From: Chitinophaga pinensis
GTDB taxonomy: Bacteria; Bacteroidota; Bacteroidia; M30B66
Length of the DNA stretch: 5,482 bases
Direction: 5' to 3'
NCBI GenBank assembly: GCA_943330985.1
Contig: CALQJV010000100.1
Location: 1 to 5,482, forward strand
Part shown: positions 1 to 5,429 of the stretch, one piece after another
Layout: every line of letters begins with the position of its first letter
Position numbering within the stretch: position 1 is the stretch's first letter
The notes under the pieces: model-generated
The model's input: only the letters and a program-made list of their open reading frames with translations
The model's database searches: none
What the model was told of the DNA's origin: nothing
Program-made: the position numbers and the translations under genes

Positions 1-393
1 CCCACTATACCCAATTCCAGCCAACATAAACGCAATGATTCCCCATTCGAGGTTTGAGCTAGTAAAGAAGTATAAGGCCATGCAAGAGATTCCACCTAAC
101 CAGGTAAAAATTTGCATGAACAATTTTCGTCTACCAGTATAATCGGCAATGGATGCTAATAGCGGCGAGAAAAATGCAACGACTAAAAATGAAGCCGAAA
201 CCGTCCAAGCATACAAGGAGGTATTCAATACTTCCCATCCAAAAAAATGAACCATTCCATGAGCATCTCCTTGAGCAACTGCAGCATAATATGCAGGTAA
301 AATGGCTGATGTAATACTGAGTTGATAAACAGAATTAGCCCAATCAAAAACGGTCCATGCCCTAATAACCTGATTATTACCTCGTAATTCCAT
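1..393 (-). CDS. UMF1/Atg22-like MFS transporter, N-terminal part (runs off the left edge)
   Basis: This frame is open from the ATG at 393-391 to base 1 with no stop, giving 131 codons of what should be a protein of about 400 residues or more. It begins MELRGNNQVIRAWTVFDWAN. The W-x-x-[FY]-D-W-A-N-S-x-Y pattern (residues 13-23), followed by a hydrophobic helix ending LPAYY, is the N-terminal hallmark of the UMF1 family (MFS transporters related to vacuolar effluxer Atg22). A second membrane segment lies at about 58-80. It leads into SPLLASIADYTGRRKL (76-91), the MFS motif-A loop with its Asp and basic residues. Further hydrophobic segments lie at about 92-112 and from 116 on. The protein would sit in the inner membrane; its substrate cannot be told from sequence, and bacterial members are mostly uncharacterised. 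It is divergent from the usp gene, with 93 bases between the starts. No Shine-Dalgarno is visible. Confidence 0.87.
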   Translation of the reverse strand, partial: MELRGNNQVIRAWTVFDWANSVYQLSITSAILPAYYAAVAQGDAHGMVHFFGWEVLNTSLYAWTVSASFLVVAFFSPLLASIADYTGRRKLFMQIFTWLGGISCMALYFFTSSNLEWGIIAFMLAGIGYSG

Positions 394-486
394 GAATATC
401 AGAAGTTTTTTACGTAAAAAAATGTAACGAATGTAATTCTGAAATACTTAATTTCGTCAACATAAATTTAATATAAAATTATACTT
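394..486. promoter_or_regulatory. Divergent promoter region between the MFS transporter and usp
   Basis: This 93-base AT-rich spacer must hold the promoters of both flanking genes. Each strand has a one-mismatch version of the Bacteroidota -7 element TAnnTTTG. On the minus strand, TACATTCG (435-428) has a TTG at 460-458, 22 bases upstream, and leaves a 34-base leader for the transporter. On the plus strand, TAATTTCG (449-456) has no evident -33 element and leaves a 30-base leader for usp. The spacer also contains a perfect palindrome (406-421) and a direct repeat (421-436). The promoter assignments are weak because neither -7 element is exact. Confidence 0.35.
406..421. repeat. 16-bp perfect palindrome, possible operator
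   Basis: TTTTTTACGTAAAAAA is identical to its own reverse complement. It has no loop, so it suits a dimeric DNA-binding protein better than an RNA hairpin. It lies 13 bases upstream of the transporter start and 65 bases upstream of the usp start. Beside it, AATGTAA occurs twice (421-427 and 430-436) with a 9-bp period. An operator role is an inference: runs of T and A make chance palindromes more likely in AT-rich DNA, although the central ACGT is less trivial. Confidence 0.3.
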
Positions 487-1356
487 ATGAAGTCACCCGA
501 ACTAACTTCTACAATTCTTGTCCCTGTCGACTTTTCCGAAATTACATCACCTGCTATTGCACATGCTCAATTGTATGCAGGTATTTTTGAGAAGCCCATT
601 ACGTTGGTTCATTTAATTGATAAAGGTTGGGGCGATAAAGAACACGATATTATTTTAGAAGAAGAAGAAGCGTTGTCTAAATTACAAAACATAGCCGACG
701 ATATTTATACATCATCAGGCATTACTGCAAAAGTGATGGTTCGCCGTGGCGATTTTCATGAAGGCATTGGCGAATTAGCCGAAGAACTTAATGCCACATT
801 GGTGGTTATGGGAACCAAGGGAATTCATGGGATTCAGCGTTGGACAGGAAGTCACGCCATCAGAGTTATCAAAAACACCAAAGACACGCCGTACATTGTA
901 GTGCAAGATATGCCAAAACGAAACGAATTAAAAATCGTTGTACTTCCATTCTCTTTTACGGTCGAAAGTCGTCAGAAATTGGCATGGGCAATTCACCTTT
1001 CTAAGTTATTCTCTTGCCATTTTTTAGTTATAGCAGAACGACAAACCGATGAGTTTATTCAGAATAAAATCCAAAATAACATGTTGTTTGCACAAAAATA
1101 CTTGAGCCAACACGGGTGTAGTTATTCTATTGAAACAGCTACTGGTTTAACAGCATTTCATAAAGAGATCATGATTTATTCGAATGCTAAGGAAGCCGAT
1201 TTAATTCTAATCATGACCGATGAAGAACGTGAATTGGCTGAGTTTTTCACAGGAACACACGAACAAGAGATTATTGCAAACGAAATGAAATTGCCAGTTA
1301 TGGTAATGAATCCGGTTGACAATATGTTGATTTTAGGAGCTGCGATGTTCCAATAA
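487..1356 (+). CDS. Universal stress protein with tandem Usp domains
   Basis: This 289-residue protein has two Usp (UspA-like) domains in tandem, the usual layout for Bacteroidota. Domain 1 (about 8-141) opens with ILVPVDFSE, where Asp15 is the usual nucleotide-contacting acid. It carries the loop GTKGIHGIQRWTGS (109-122), a version of the G-x2-G-x8/9-G-S ATP-binding motif, and closes with PYIVVQD. Domain 2 (about 147-276) starts LKIVVLPFSF and ends LPVMVMNP, which shows the fold. It lacks the Asp and the glycine loop, so it probably does not bind nucleotide. The protein is presumably a cytoplasmic dimer or pseudo-tetramer involved in stress resistance; no specific partner can be named. The ATG is fixed by an in-frame stop at 469-471 and there is no Shine-Dalgarno. 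A hairpin terminator follows, so the gene is probably monocistronic. The family call is firm; the physiological role is not known. Confidence 0.93.
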   Translation: MKSPELTSTILVPVDFSEITSPAIAHAQLYAGIFEKPITLVHLIDKGWGDKEHDIILEEEEALSKLQNIADDIYTSSGITAKVMVRRGDFHEGIGELAEELNATLVVMGTKGIHGIQRWTGSHAIRVIKNTKDTPYIVVQDMPKRNELKIVVLPFSFTVESRQKLAWAIHLSKLFSCHFLVIAERQTDEFIQNKIQNNMLFAQKYLSQHGCSYSIETATGLTAFHKEIMIYSNAKEADLILIMTDEERELAEFFTGTHEQEIIANEMKLPVMVMNPVDNMLILGAAMFQ

Positions 1357-1367
1357 TTTTCTATAGA

Positions 1368-1401
1368 TGTATGATATATTGAAATTGTATCGTACATTTT
1401 T
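1368..1401 (+). terminator. AT-rich intrinsic terminator downstream of usp
   Basis: An 11-bp stem pairs TGTATGATATA (1368-1378) with TGTATCGTACA (1386-1396) across a 7-base loop. All positions pair, two of them as G-U wobbles. Five T residues (1397-1401) follow directly. It begins 12 bases after the usp stop codon. The stem is low in GC, so termination may be leaky. Confidence 0.6.
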
Positions 1402-1486
1402 ATATTGAGATCAAGAATAATAAACAAGTTTCCATTTCATCATTCTATTGATTAAGGAGTGACGTTCATTTCTTGCTCAAAAAAAC

Positions 1487-1494
1487 TATATTTG
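1487..1494 (+). promoter_or_regulatory. -7 promoter element of the cold-shock gene
   Basis: TATATTTG matches the Bacteroidota -7 consensus TAnnTTTG exactly. A TTC at 1465-1467, 19 bases upstream, is a poor but correctly spaced match to the -33 TTG. Transcription would begin near 1500 and give a leader of about 60 bases. That leader contains a 9-codon reading frame (1511-1540) in the same frame as the main gene. Confidence 0.6.
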
Positions 1495-1558
1495 CACCCT
1501 ATTCAAACCTATGAACTTTGTCTTGAGGCAGGTTCTTTAACCACATTCAAAGCAAAGC

Positions 1559-2011
1559 ATGGCAAAATCATCTGAAACCTTTAATAAAAAAGAGAACGAG
1601 AAAAAGCGCTTAAAGAAAAAGAAGGACAAAGAGCAAAAGAAGGAAGACAGAAAATCGACTGTTGGGAAAGCCAAGAGTTTTGATGATATGATTGCTTATG
1701 TGGATGAAAATGGGAACATTACTTCTACCCCACCCGATCCATCCAAAAAACACGTTGTTAATATTGAAGAAATCCGCATTGGAGTAGCCAAACAGGAGGA
1801 TCAAGAACCTGAAGAATTACTTCGTAAAGGAACCGTTTCGTTTTTCAATACATCGAAAGGTTATGGTTTCATTAAAGACCATGTGAGTCAGGAAAGTATT
1901 TTTGTTCATATCAATGGCTTGGTTGACCAAGTAAAGGAAAACGATAAAGTCACCTTCACAACAGAACAAACTCCCAAAGGGAAAAGTGCTGTTGATGTGA
2001 AATTAGCATAA
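1559..2011 (+). CDS. Cold-shock-domain protein with Lys/Glu-rich N-terminal extension
   Basis: This 150-residue protein has a C-terminal cold-shock domain (about 88-149) and a long N-terminal extension. The domain shows KGTVSFFN, the RNP1 motif KGYGFI (100-105), RNP2 as SIFVHI (113-118), and a terminal AVDVKLA strand. It should therefore bind single-stranded RNA or DNA and act as an RNA chaperone in the cytoplasm. The Trp common in CspA (KWFN) is Phe here (SFFN). Residues 9-32 are almost all Lys, Glu, Asp and Arg, which suggests a charged helix or disordered tail. Residues 40-55 (SFDDMIAYVDENGNIT) form a less charged linker segment. Classical CspA proteins have about 70 residues, so this is roughly double that. 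From memory, similar tailed forms are common in Bacteroidota. The start is bounded by an in-frame stop at 1538-1540. The gene has its own promoter and converges on glgB. The symbol is left blank because csp naming is not transferable. Confidence 0.93.
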   Translation: MAKSSETFNKKENEKKRLKKKKDKEQKKEDRKSTVGKAKSFDDMIAYVDENGNITSTPPDPSKKHVVNIEEIRIGVAKQEDQEPEELLRKGTVSFFNTSKGYGFIKDHVSQESIFVHINGLVDQVKENDKVTFTTEQTPKGKSAVDVKLA

Positions 2012-2041
2012 TCTCCCAAAAGAAATTCAATCTTAAACGGA

Positions 2042-3943
2042 TTACTCTGTTGGTTTAATAACTAATACAGACAAAGGAGGAAGTTCTAACTTTATTGAAT
2101 GGATTCGTCCATGCATGGCTGAATGCGAAGTTTCGAAAACTTGCGAAGTTTCGAAACCACTTCCCCAATATACAAATGCATCGCTGTTGAATATTAATGC
2201 GTAAGTTCCTTGTTGAGGCACTCCAATCCAATAATTATAATGAGGGATTGGAGTTAAATTGCAGACTATAATTAAAAAGTCTTTGGGATTTTCGCCTCTT
2301 CGAATAAAGGAAAGTGTGCAATTTTGCGTGTCGTGAAAATCGATCCATTCAAATCCGTGAACATCAAATTGCAAGCTCGACAAAGACAATTCTTTTCTGT
2401 ACAATCTGTTTAAATCTTTAATTAACTGTTGCATTCCATGATGAGGAGCCAATGCAGTTAAATTCCAATCGAGACTCGTTTTATAATTCCACTCCGAATT
2501 CTGTGCGAATTCATTGCCCATAAACAGCAATTTAGCACCTGGGTGCATAAACATATATGCATACAATGTTCGAAGGTTGGCGAATTTTTGCCAGGTATCG
2601 CCAGGCATTCTATCGATGAGAGCGCCTTTTCCATGAACCACTTCATCGTGCGAAAGGGGAAGCATAAAGTTCTCTGAAAAAGCGTAATAAATGGAAAAGG
2701 TAATATCGTTTTGATGATGACTTCGGAATAGTGAATCTATTTTAAAATAATTCAATGAATCGTTCATCCAGCCCATCATCCACTTCATTCCAAAACCCAA
2801 ACCGCCTTCATAAACCGGCGCTGAAACTCGAGGCCAAGATGTCGATTCTTCAGCAATCATTTGTATTTCTGGGAAGTTCGTGTACATTGCTTGATTGAGT
2901 TCTTTCAAGAATGTAATGGCATCCAAGTTCTCATTCCCACCATGAATATTACTTTCCCATTCACCATCTTTTCTAGAATAATCGAGGTAAAGCATCGAAG
3001 CCACTGCATCAACACGCAAGGCATCAACCTTATATAAATCCGCCCAAAACATGGCAGAACTTATTAAAAAGGAACGAACTTCATAACGACCATAATTGAA
3101 AATCAAACTCTTCCAATCGGGATGAAATCCTTTTTGTGGATCGTGGTGTTCAAACAACTGCGAACCATCATAATTTGCAAGTGCGAAACTGTCTTCTGGA
3201 AAATGTGAGGGCACCCAATCGATAATCACACCAATTCCAGCGGCGTGAAAATCGTCTACCATGGCCATAAAATCTTGGGGAGTTCCATAGCGCGATGTTG
3301 GTGCAAAAAATCCCGTCGACTGATAGCCCCAAGATCCCGAAAAAGGATGTTCGGTGAGCGGTAAAAATTGCACATGGGTAAATCCCATTTCTAAAACGTA
3401 TTCTATAAGCCGACTTCCTATATCTCGATAATTGAAGTAAGCGTCTTCCGTTTCACCCGGTTTTCGCCATGAACCTAAATGTACTTCATAAACAGACCAG
3501 GGTTTATTGAGTGCACCGCGACCGCTTTTGTTGAGCCATTTAGTCGACTTCCAATCGAAGGCAATATCCCAGACAATGGAAGCGCGTTTGGGAGGAATCT
3601 CATTGAAAAATGCAAAAGGATCAAACTTTTCGAAAACCTCCGAGCTGAAAGCATTTCGAATGATGTACTTATACAAAGAGCCATGCCCCACATTCGGAAT
3701 AAATAATTCCCAAATTCCGGATGAATCATCTCGTTGATGCATAAATGATGAATGCCATTGCCATTGGTTGAAATCGCCTACAATTGAAACTTCTGAGGCA
3801 TTGGGTGCCCAAACAGCAAAAAACGTCCCCTGAACTCCATTGTTTTCGCACAAGTGCGCGCCTAATTTTTCGTATAAACGGTAATGCTTTCCTTGTTTAA
3901 AGAGAAAAATATCAAGATCTGTAATCAATGAAAAGCTTGGCAT
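2042..3943 (-). CDS. glgB: 1,4-alpha-glucan (glycogen) branching enzyme, GH13
   Basis: GlgB cuts α-1,4 glucan chains and re-attaches the piece by an α-1,6 bond, creating glycogen branches. The 633-residue protein has a short N-terminus with DIFLFKQGKHYRLYEKLGAH (11-30), then a CBM48 domain (about 35-120, including FAVWAPNASEVSIVGDFNQW). The GH13 barrel spans about 150-520 and a C-terminal β-domain spans about 525-632. All four GH13 regions are intact: DWVPSH (242-247), ALRVDAV with nucleophile Asp312, IAEEST with acid/base Glu365, and LSHDEVVHGK with Asp433. It is shorter than E. coli GlgB (728 residues) because it lacks the extra N-terminal domain, as many bacterial forms do. The ATG at 3943-3941 is preceded directly by an in-frame TAG, which fixes the start. 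No glgA, glgC or glgP lies in the window. An 18-bp tandem duplication near the C-terminus gives FETSQVFETSHS (597-608). Confidence 0.97.
   Translation of the reverse strand: MPSFSLITDLDIFLFKQGKHYRLYEKLGAHLCENNGVQGTFFAVWAPNASEVSIVGDFNQWQWHSSFMHQRDDSSGIWELFIPNVGHGSLYKYIIRNAFSSEVFEKFDPFAFFNEIPPKRASIVWDIAFDWKSTKWLNKSGRGALNKPWSVYEVHLGSWRKPGETEDAYFNYRDIGSRLIEYVLEMGFTHVQFLPLTEHPFSGSWGYQSTGFFAPTSRYGTPQDFMAMVDDFHAAGIGVIIDWVPSHFPEDSFALANYDGSQLFEHHDPQKGFHPDWKSLIFNYGRYEVRSFLISSAMFWADLYKVDALRVDAVASMLYLDYSRKDGEWESNIHGGNENLDAITFLKELNQAMYTNFPEIQMIAEESTSWPRVSAPVYEGGLGFGMKWMMGWMNDSLNYFKIDSLFRSHHQNDITFSIYYAFSENFMLPLSHDEVVHGKGALIDRMPGDTWQKFANLRTLYAYMFMHPGAKLLFMGNEFAQNSEWNYKTSLDWNLTALAPHHGMQQLIKDLNRLYRKELSLSSLQFDVHGFEWIDFHDTQNCTLSFIRRGENPKDFLIIVCNLTPIPHYNYWIGVPQQGTYALIFNSDAFVYWGSGFETSQVFETSHSAMHGRIHSIKLELPPLSVLVIKPTE
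2124..2159. repeat. 18-bp tandem duplication inside the 3' part of glgB
   Basis: The 15-mer TGCGAAGTTTCGAAA occurs at 2124-2138 and again at 2142-2156, giving two 18-bp units with 16 of 18 positions identical. The period is a multiple of three, so the frame is kept and the protein gains a repeated six-residue unit (FETSQV, FETSHS). Each unit contains the palindrome TTTCGAAA, and AAGTTT/AAACTT can fold around a CGA loop, which may have promoted replication slippage. It lies in the C-terminal β-domain, away from the active site. Confidence 0.8.
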
Positions 3944-3948
3944 CTATG

Positions 3949-3966
3949 ATTTTTCGGATGAAAAAT
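3949..3966 (-). promoter_or_regulatory. Perfect 7-bp hairpin in the glgB leader next to the start codon
   Basis: Read on the glgB strand, ATTTTTC (3966-3960), the loop ATCC, and GAAAAAT (3955-3949) form an uninterrupted stem ending 5 bases before the ATG. It would cover the zone a ribosome contacts during initiation. The stem is mostly A-T, so it would be weak and might respond to temperature or protein binding. A regulatory role is inference. Confidence 0.3.
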
Positions 3967-4008
3967 TTATTCAGTAAATAACACGTAAAATTCACATTAA
4001 TCATTAAT

Positions 4009-4040
4009 CAAACATTAAAAAACGAAAATAAATGAACCAA
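4009..4040 (-). promoter_or_regulatory. Weak candidate promoter for glgB
   Basis: On the minus strand AATGTTTG (4016-4009) differs from TAnnTTTG only at its first base. TTG at 4040-4038 stands 21 bases upstream as a possible -33 element. The leader would be about 60 bases and would contain the start-proximal hairpin. In AT-rich DNA a match of this quality is not strong evidence. Confidence 0.25.
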
Positions 4041-4202
4041 TGGTTTTGAAGAATAAAAATATGCACAAATGAAAAGCTTTAAAAACAAACGAAGCTTAGT
4101 GTGATGAAAAATACTGAATACATAATGCACTGATAAACAAATATTAAAATTCTTTTTCATTGAATATTTTAATCATAGTCAACAAGTCGTCTTGTTCTGC
4201 GT

Positions 4203-4210
4203 TATGTTTG
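4203..4210 (+). promoter_or_regulatory. -7 promoter element of the desaturase gene
   Basis: TATGTTTG matches the Bacteroidota TAnnTTTG consensus exactly. No -33 TTG is found at the expected 19-21 base spacing, so an activator or another sigma factor may be involved, or the match may be chance. The predicted leader to the ATG at 4285 is about 65-70 bases and includes a 5-bp hairpin, AACGA-GTG-TCGTT (4236-4248). Confidence 0.45.
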
Positions 4211-4284
4211 CGGTCGTTTTCAAATCCAACATACTAACGAGTGTCGTTTAATTGGAAGGTTTTGCTAACGCTGAAATAAACAAC

Positions 4285-5160
4285 ATGGCAAAACATCAAA
4301 GAGAGACAATTAACATTCTCAAATTCTGGGGGTTCATAGGAATTCATTTTGTACCCTTATTCGCAATTTTTACAGGAACTTTTTCATTCGACTGGGCTTT
4401 GGCATTGGCGCTTTATTTAATTCGAATGTTTTTTATTACAGCTGGGTATCATCGGTATTTTTCGCACAGAACATTCAAAACATCACGCGTGTTTCAGTTT
4501 TTACTGGCGTTTTTTGCACAAACAAGTATGCAAAAAGGAGCACTTTGGTGGGCTGCAAATCACCGCATTCATCATAAAAACAGTGATACTTTGGAAGATC
4601 CACATTCAGCTAAATTGTTTGGGTTTTGGTATGCGCATGTGGGTTGGATTGTAGGGAAAAATTACAAAGAAACACGTTATGACCTGATTAAAGATTTGGC
4701 CAAATTTCCAGAGCTTGTTTGGTTAAATAAATTCCATTGGGTTCCGGCTGCTTCATTAATGGCGTTTACACTCTTTCTTGGCAACATGGTGAATGGTTCT
4801 GGGATTCTCGATTTTCAAGCCGGTCTTAGCACCCTTCTCATTGGCTTTTTCTTAAGCACAGTTGTATTATATCATGGAACATTCACCATCAATTCGCTCA
4901 TGCACGAAATTGGCAAACGTCGTTACAATACCGACGATGACAGTCGCAATAGCATTGTTTTAGCATTAATCACCTTAGGCGAAGGCTGGCATAATAACCA
5001 CCATTATTATCAAAGTACTGCTCGCCAAGGTTTCTTTTGGTGGGAAATAGATATCACGTATTATGTGATTCGAATTCTTGGATTTTTTCGCATTGTTTGG
5101 GATATCCGTGAAGTCCCCAAACATATTCTCGAAGGCAATCGCATCAAGGAAGCTGCTTAA
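4285..5160 (+). CDS. Acyl-CoA Δ9-type fatty acid desaturase (integral membrane)
   Basis: This di-iron membrane desaturase inserts a cis double bond into saturated acyl chains, probably Δ9 of acyl-CoA, using O2 and an electron donor. It would raise membrane fluidity, for example in the cold. All three histidine boxes are present: HRYFSH (56-61), HRIHH (93-97) and HNNHH (236-240). The extra ligand pair seen in stearoyl-CoA desaturases is also there as NSLMH (Asn203, His207). Hydrophobic segments lie at about 12-31, 36-54, 68-80, 153-170 and 178-198. The length of 291 residues is normal for bacterial members, which lack the fused cytochrome b5 of some eukaryotic forms. I chose the ATG at 4285. 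The frame also opens at a TTG at 4252, but the 11 added residues (EGFANAEINN after the first) look like leader sequence. Substrate and regiospecificity are inferred from family only. A terminator follows, so the gene is probably monocistronic. Confidence 0.93.
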   Translation: MAKHQRETINILKFWGFIGIHFVPLFAIFTGTFSFDWALALALYLIRMFFITAGYHRYFSHRTFKTSRVFQFLLAFFAQTSMQKGALWWAANHRIHHKNSDTLEDPHSAKLFGFWYAHVGWIVGKNYKETRYDLIKDLAKFPELVWLNKFHWVPAASLMAFTLFLGNMVNGSGILDFQAGLSTLLIGFFLSTVVLYHGTFTINSLMHEIGKRRYNTDDDSRNSIVLALITLGEGWHNNHHYYQSTARQGFFWWEIDITYYVIRILGFFRIVWDIREVPKHILEGNRIKEAA

Positions 5161-5183
5161 CTCTTCAAGAGCAATATTTTTCC

Positions 5184-5208
5184 GAATAAATTCTAGCTCG
5201 ATTTATTC
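5184..5208. repeat. 8-bp perfect inverted repeat after the desaturase gene
   Basis: GAATAAAT (5184-5191) and ATTTATTC (5201-5208) pair perfectly around a 9-base loop. No T-tract follows, and the better terminator lies 23 bases further on. It could act as a 3'-end stabilising hairpin or be incidental. Confidence 0.35.
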
Positions 5209-5230
5209 ATTGGATATTGGATAAATCTGC

Positions 5231-5266
5231 TGTTTACTGCTTTATGATTTAGCAGCAAACATTTTT
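5231..5266 (+). terminator. Intrinsic terminator of the desaturase gene
   Basis: TGTTT-A-CTGCT (5231-5241) pairs with AGCAG-C-AAACA (5251-5261), giving two 5-bp helices separated by one A·C mismatch, closed by a 9-base loop. TTTTT (5262-5266) follows at once. It ends 44 bases before the -7 element of the SRP RNA and separates the two transcription units. Confidence 0.72.
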
Positions 5267-5309
5267 CAAAAAAAATCATACAAATTCACAATTCATCCGT
5301 TCATTTTTC

Positions 5310-5317
5310 TATTTTTG
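5310..5317 (+). promoter_or_regulatory. -7 promoter element of the SRP RNA gene
   Basis: TATTTTTG is an exact match to TAnnTTTG. It ends 3 bases before the first paired base of the SRP RNA, so a start near 5319-5323 agrees with the folded RNA. The -33 element is poor: TTC at 5285-5287, 22 bases upstream. Confidence 0.65.
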
Positions 5318-5320
5318 CGC

Positions 5321-5418
5321 TGGGTAAGTCTTATACGACCAGCTCCTGCTGAAATCCCCCAGGACCGGAAGGTAGCAAGGGTAGGTGGTTGAGCGGTGCG
5401 ATATAAGTAACTTACCCA
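5321..5418 (+). ncRNA. ffs: Signal recognition particle RNA, small bacterial (4.5S-type)
   Basis: This RNA binds Ffh to form the SRP, which delivers ribosomes making membrane proteins to FtsY. The conserved apical domain is plain: AGG-ACC-GGAA-GGT-AGCA (5361-5377), with the GGAA tetraloop at 5367-5370 and the symmetric AGG/AGCA internal loop bound by the Ffh M domain, flanked by CCC (5358-5360) and GGG (5379-5381). It matches the E. coli 4.5S pattern CAGG-UCC-GGAA-GGA-AGCA. The rest folds as one long hairpin: TGGGTAAGT (5321-5329) pairs exactly with ACTTACCCA (5410-5418), CTTATA (5330-5335) with TATAAG (5402-5407), ACC (5338-5340) with GGT (5395-5397), and GCTC (5342-5345) with GAGC (5391-5394). 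There is no Alu domain. The length is about 98 bases, and exact ends may differ by 1-3 bases. A T-tract (5419-5423) follows. Confidence 0.96.
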
Positions 5419-5423
5419 TTTTT
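5410..5423 (+). terminator. Possible terminator formed by the SRP RNA closing stem plus T5
   Basis: The 3' arm of the 9-bp closing stem (5410-5418) is followed directly by TTTTT (5419-5423), the layout of an intrinsic terminator for a small structured RNA. The stem closes the whole RNA, so its loop is far longer than in a standard terminator and efficiency is uncertain. The next start codon is only 7 bases beyond. Confidence 0.4.
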
Positions 5424-5429
5424 CATGTC

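Larger units (their letters stand above)
3944..4284. other. AT-rich noncoding divergent region between glgB and the desaturase gene
   Basis: I see no gene, tRNA or known riboswitch in these roughly 340 bases. They must carry the promoters for glgB (minus) and the desaturase (plus). Small structures visible are a 7-bp hairpin beside the glgB start (3949-3966), AAGCTT repeated at 4074-4079 and 4092-4097, an AT-only 8-bp stem (4143-4150 with 4166-4173), and a short hairpin in the desaturase leader (4236-4248). Short reading frames here, such as 4069-4104 (11 codons), have no supporting features. Confidence 0.6.

Noticed and set aside
1176..1427. 83-codon minus-strand reading frame over the end of usp
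   Set aside because: It is antisense to a well-supported Usp domain, has no recognisable motif, and overlaps the hairpin terminator.
1459..1578. GTG-started 39-codon frame preceded by AAGGAG upstream of the cold-shock gene
   Set aside because: It overlaps the promoter element and the start of the cold-shock gene, has no family motif, and Shine-Dalgarno use is not seen elsewhere in the window.
2124..2159. Repeat units considered as a CRISPR array or mobile-element end
   Set aside because: There are only two 18-bp units without spacers, in frame inside a conserved gene.
3475..3737. Several 75-84 codon frames on both strands inside glgB
   Set aside because: They are shadows of the GlgB coding sequence, whose conserved GH13 and CBM48 motifs show which frame is real.
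4069..4104. 11-codon frame (MKSFKNKRSLV) in the noncoding region between glgB and the desaturase
   Set aside because: Too short, no supporting promoter or leader, and expected by chance in AT-rich DNA.
4143..4173. AT-only stem as a terminator or small RNA
   Set aside because: The stem has no GC pairs, a 15-base loop and no following T-tract, so it would be very weak.
4252..4284. TTG at 4252 as the start of the desaturase
   Set aside because: The ATG at 4285 gives a normal-length protein, and the added residues show no desaturase-like or membrane character.
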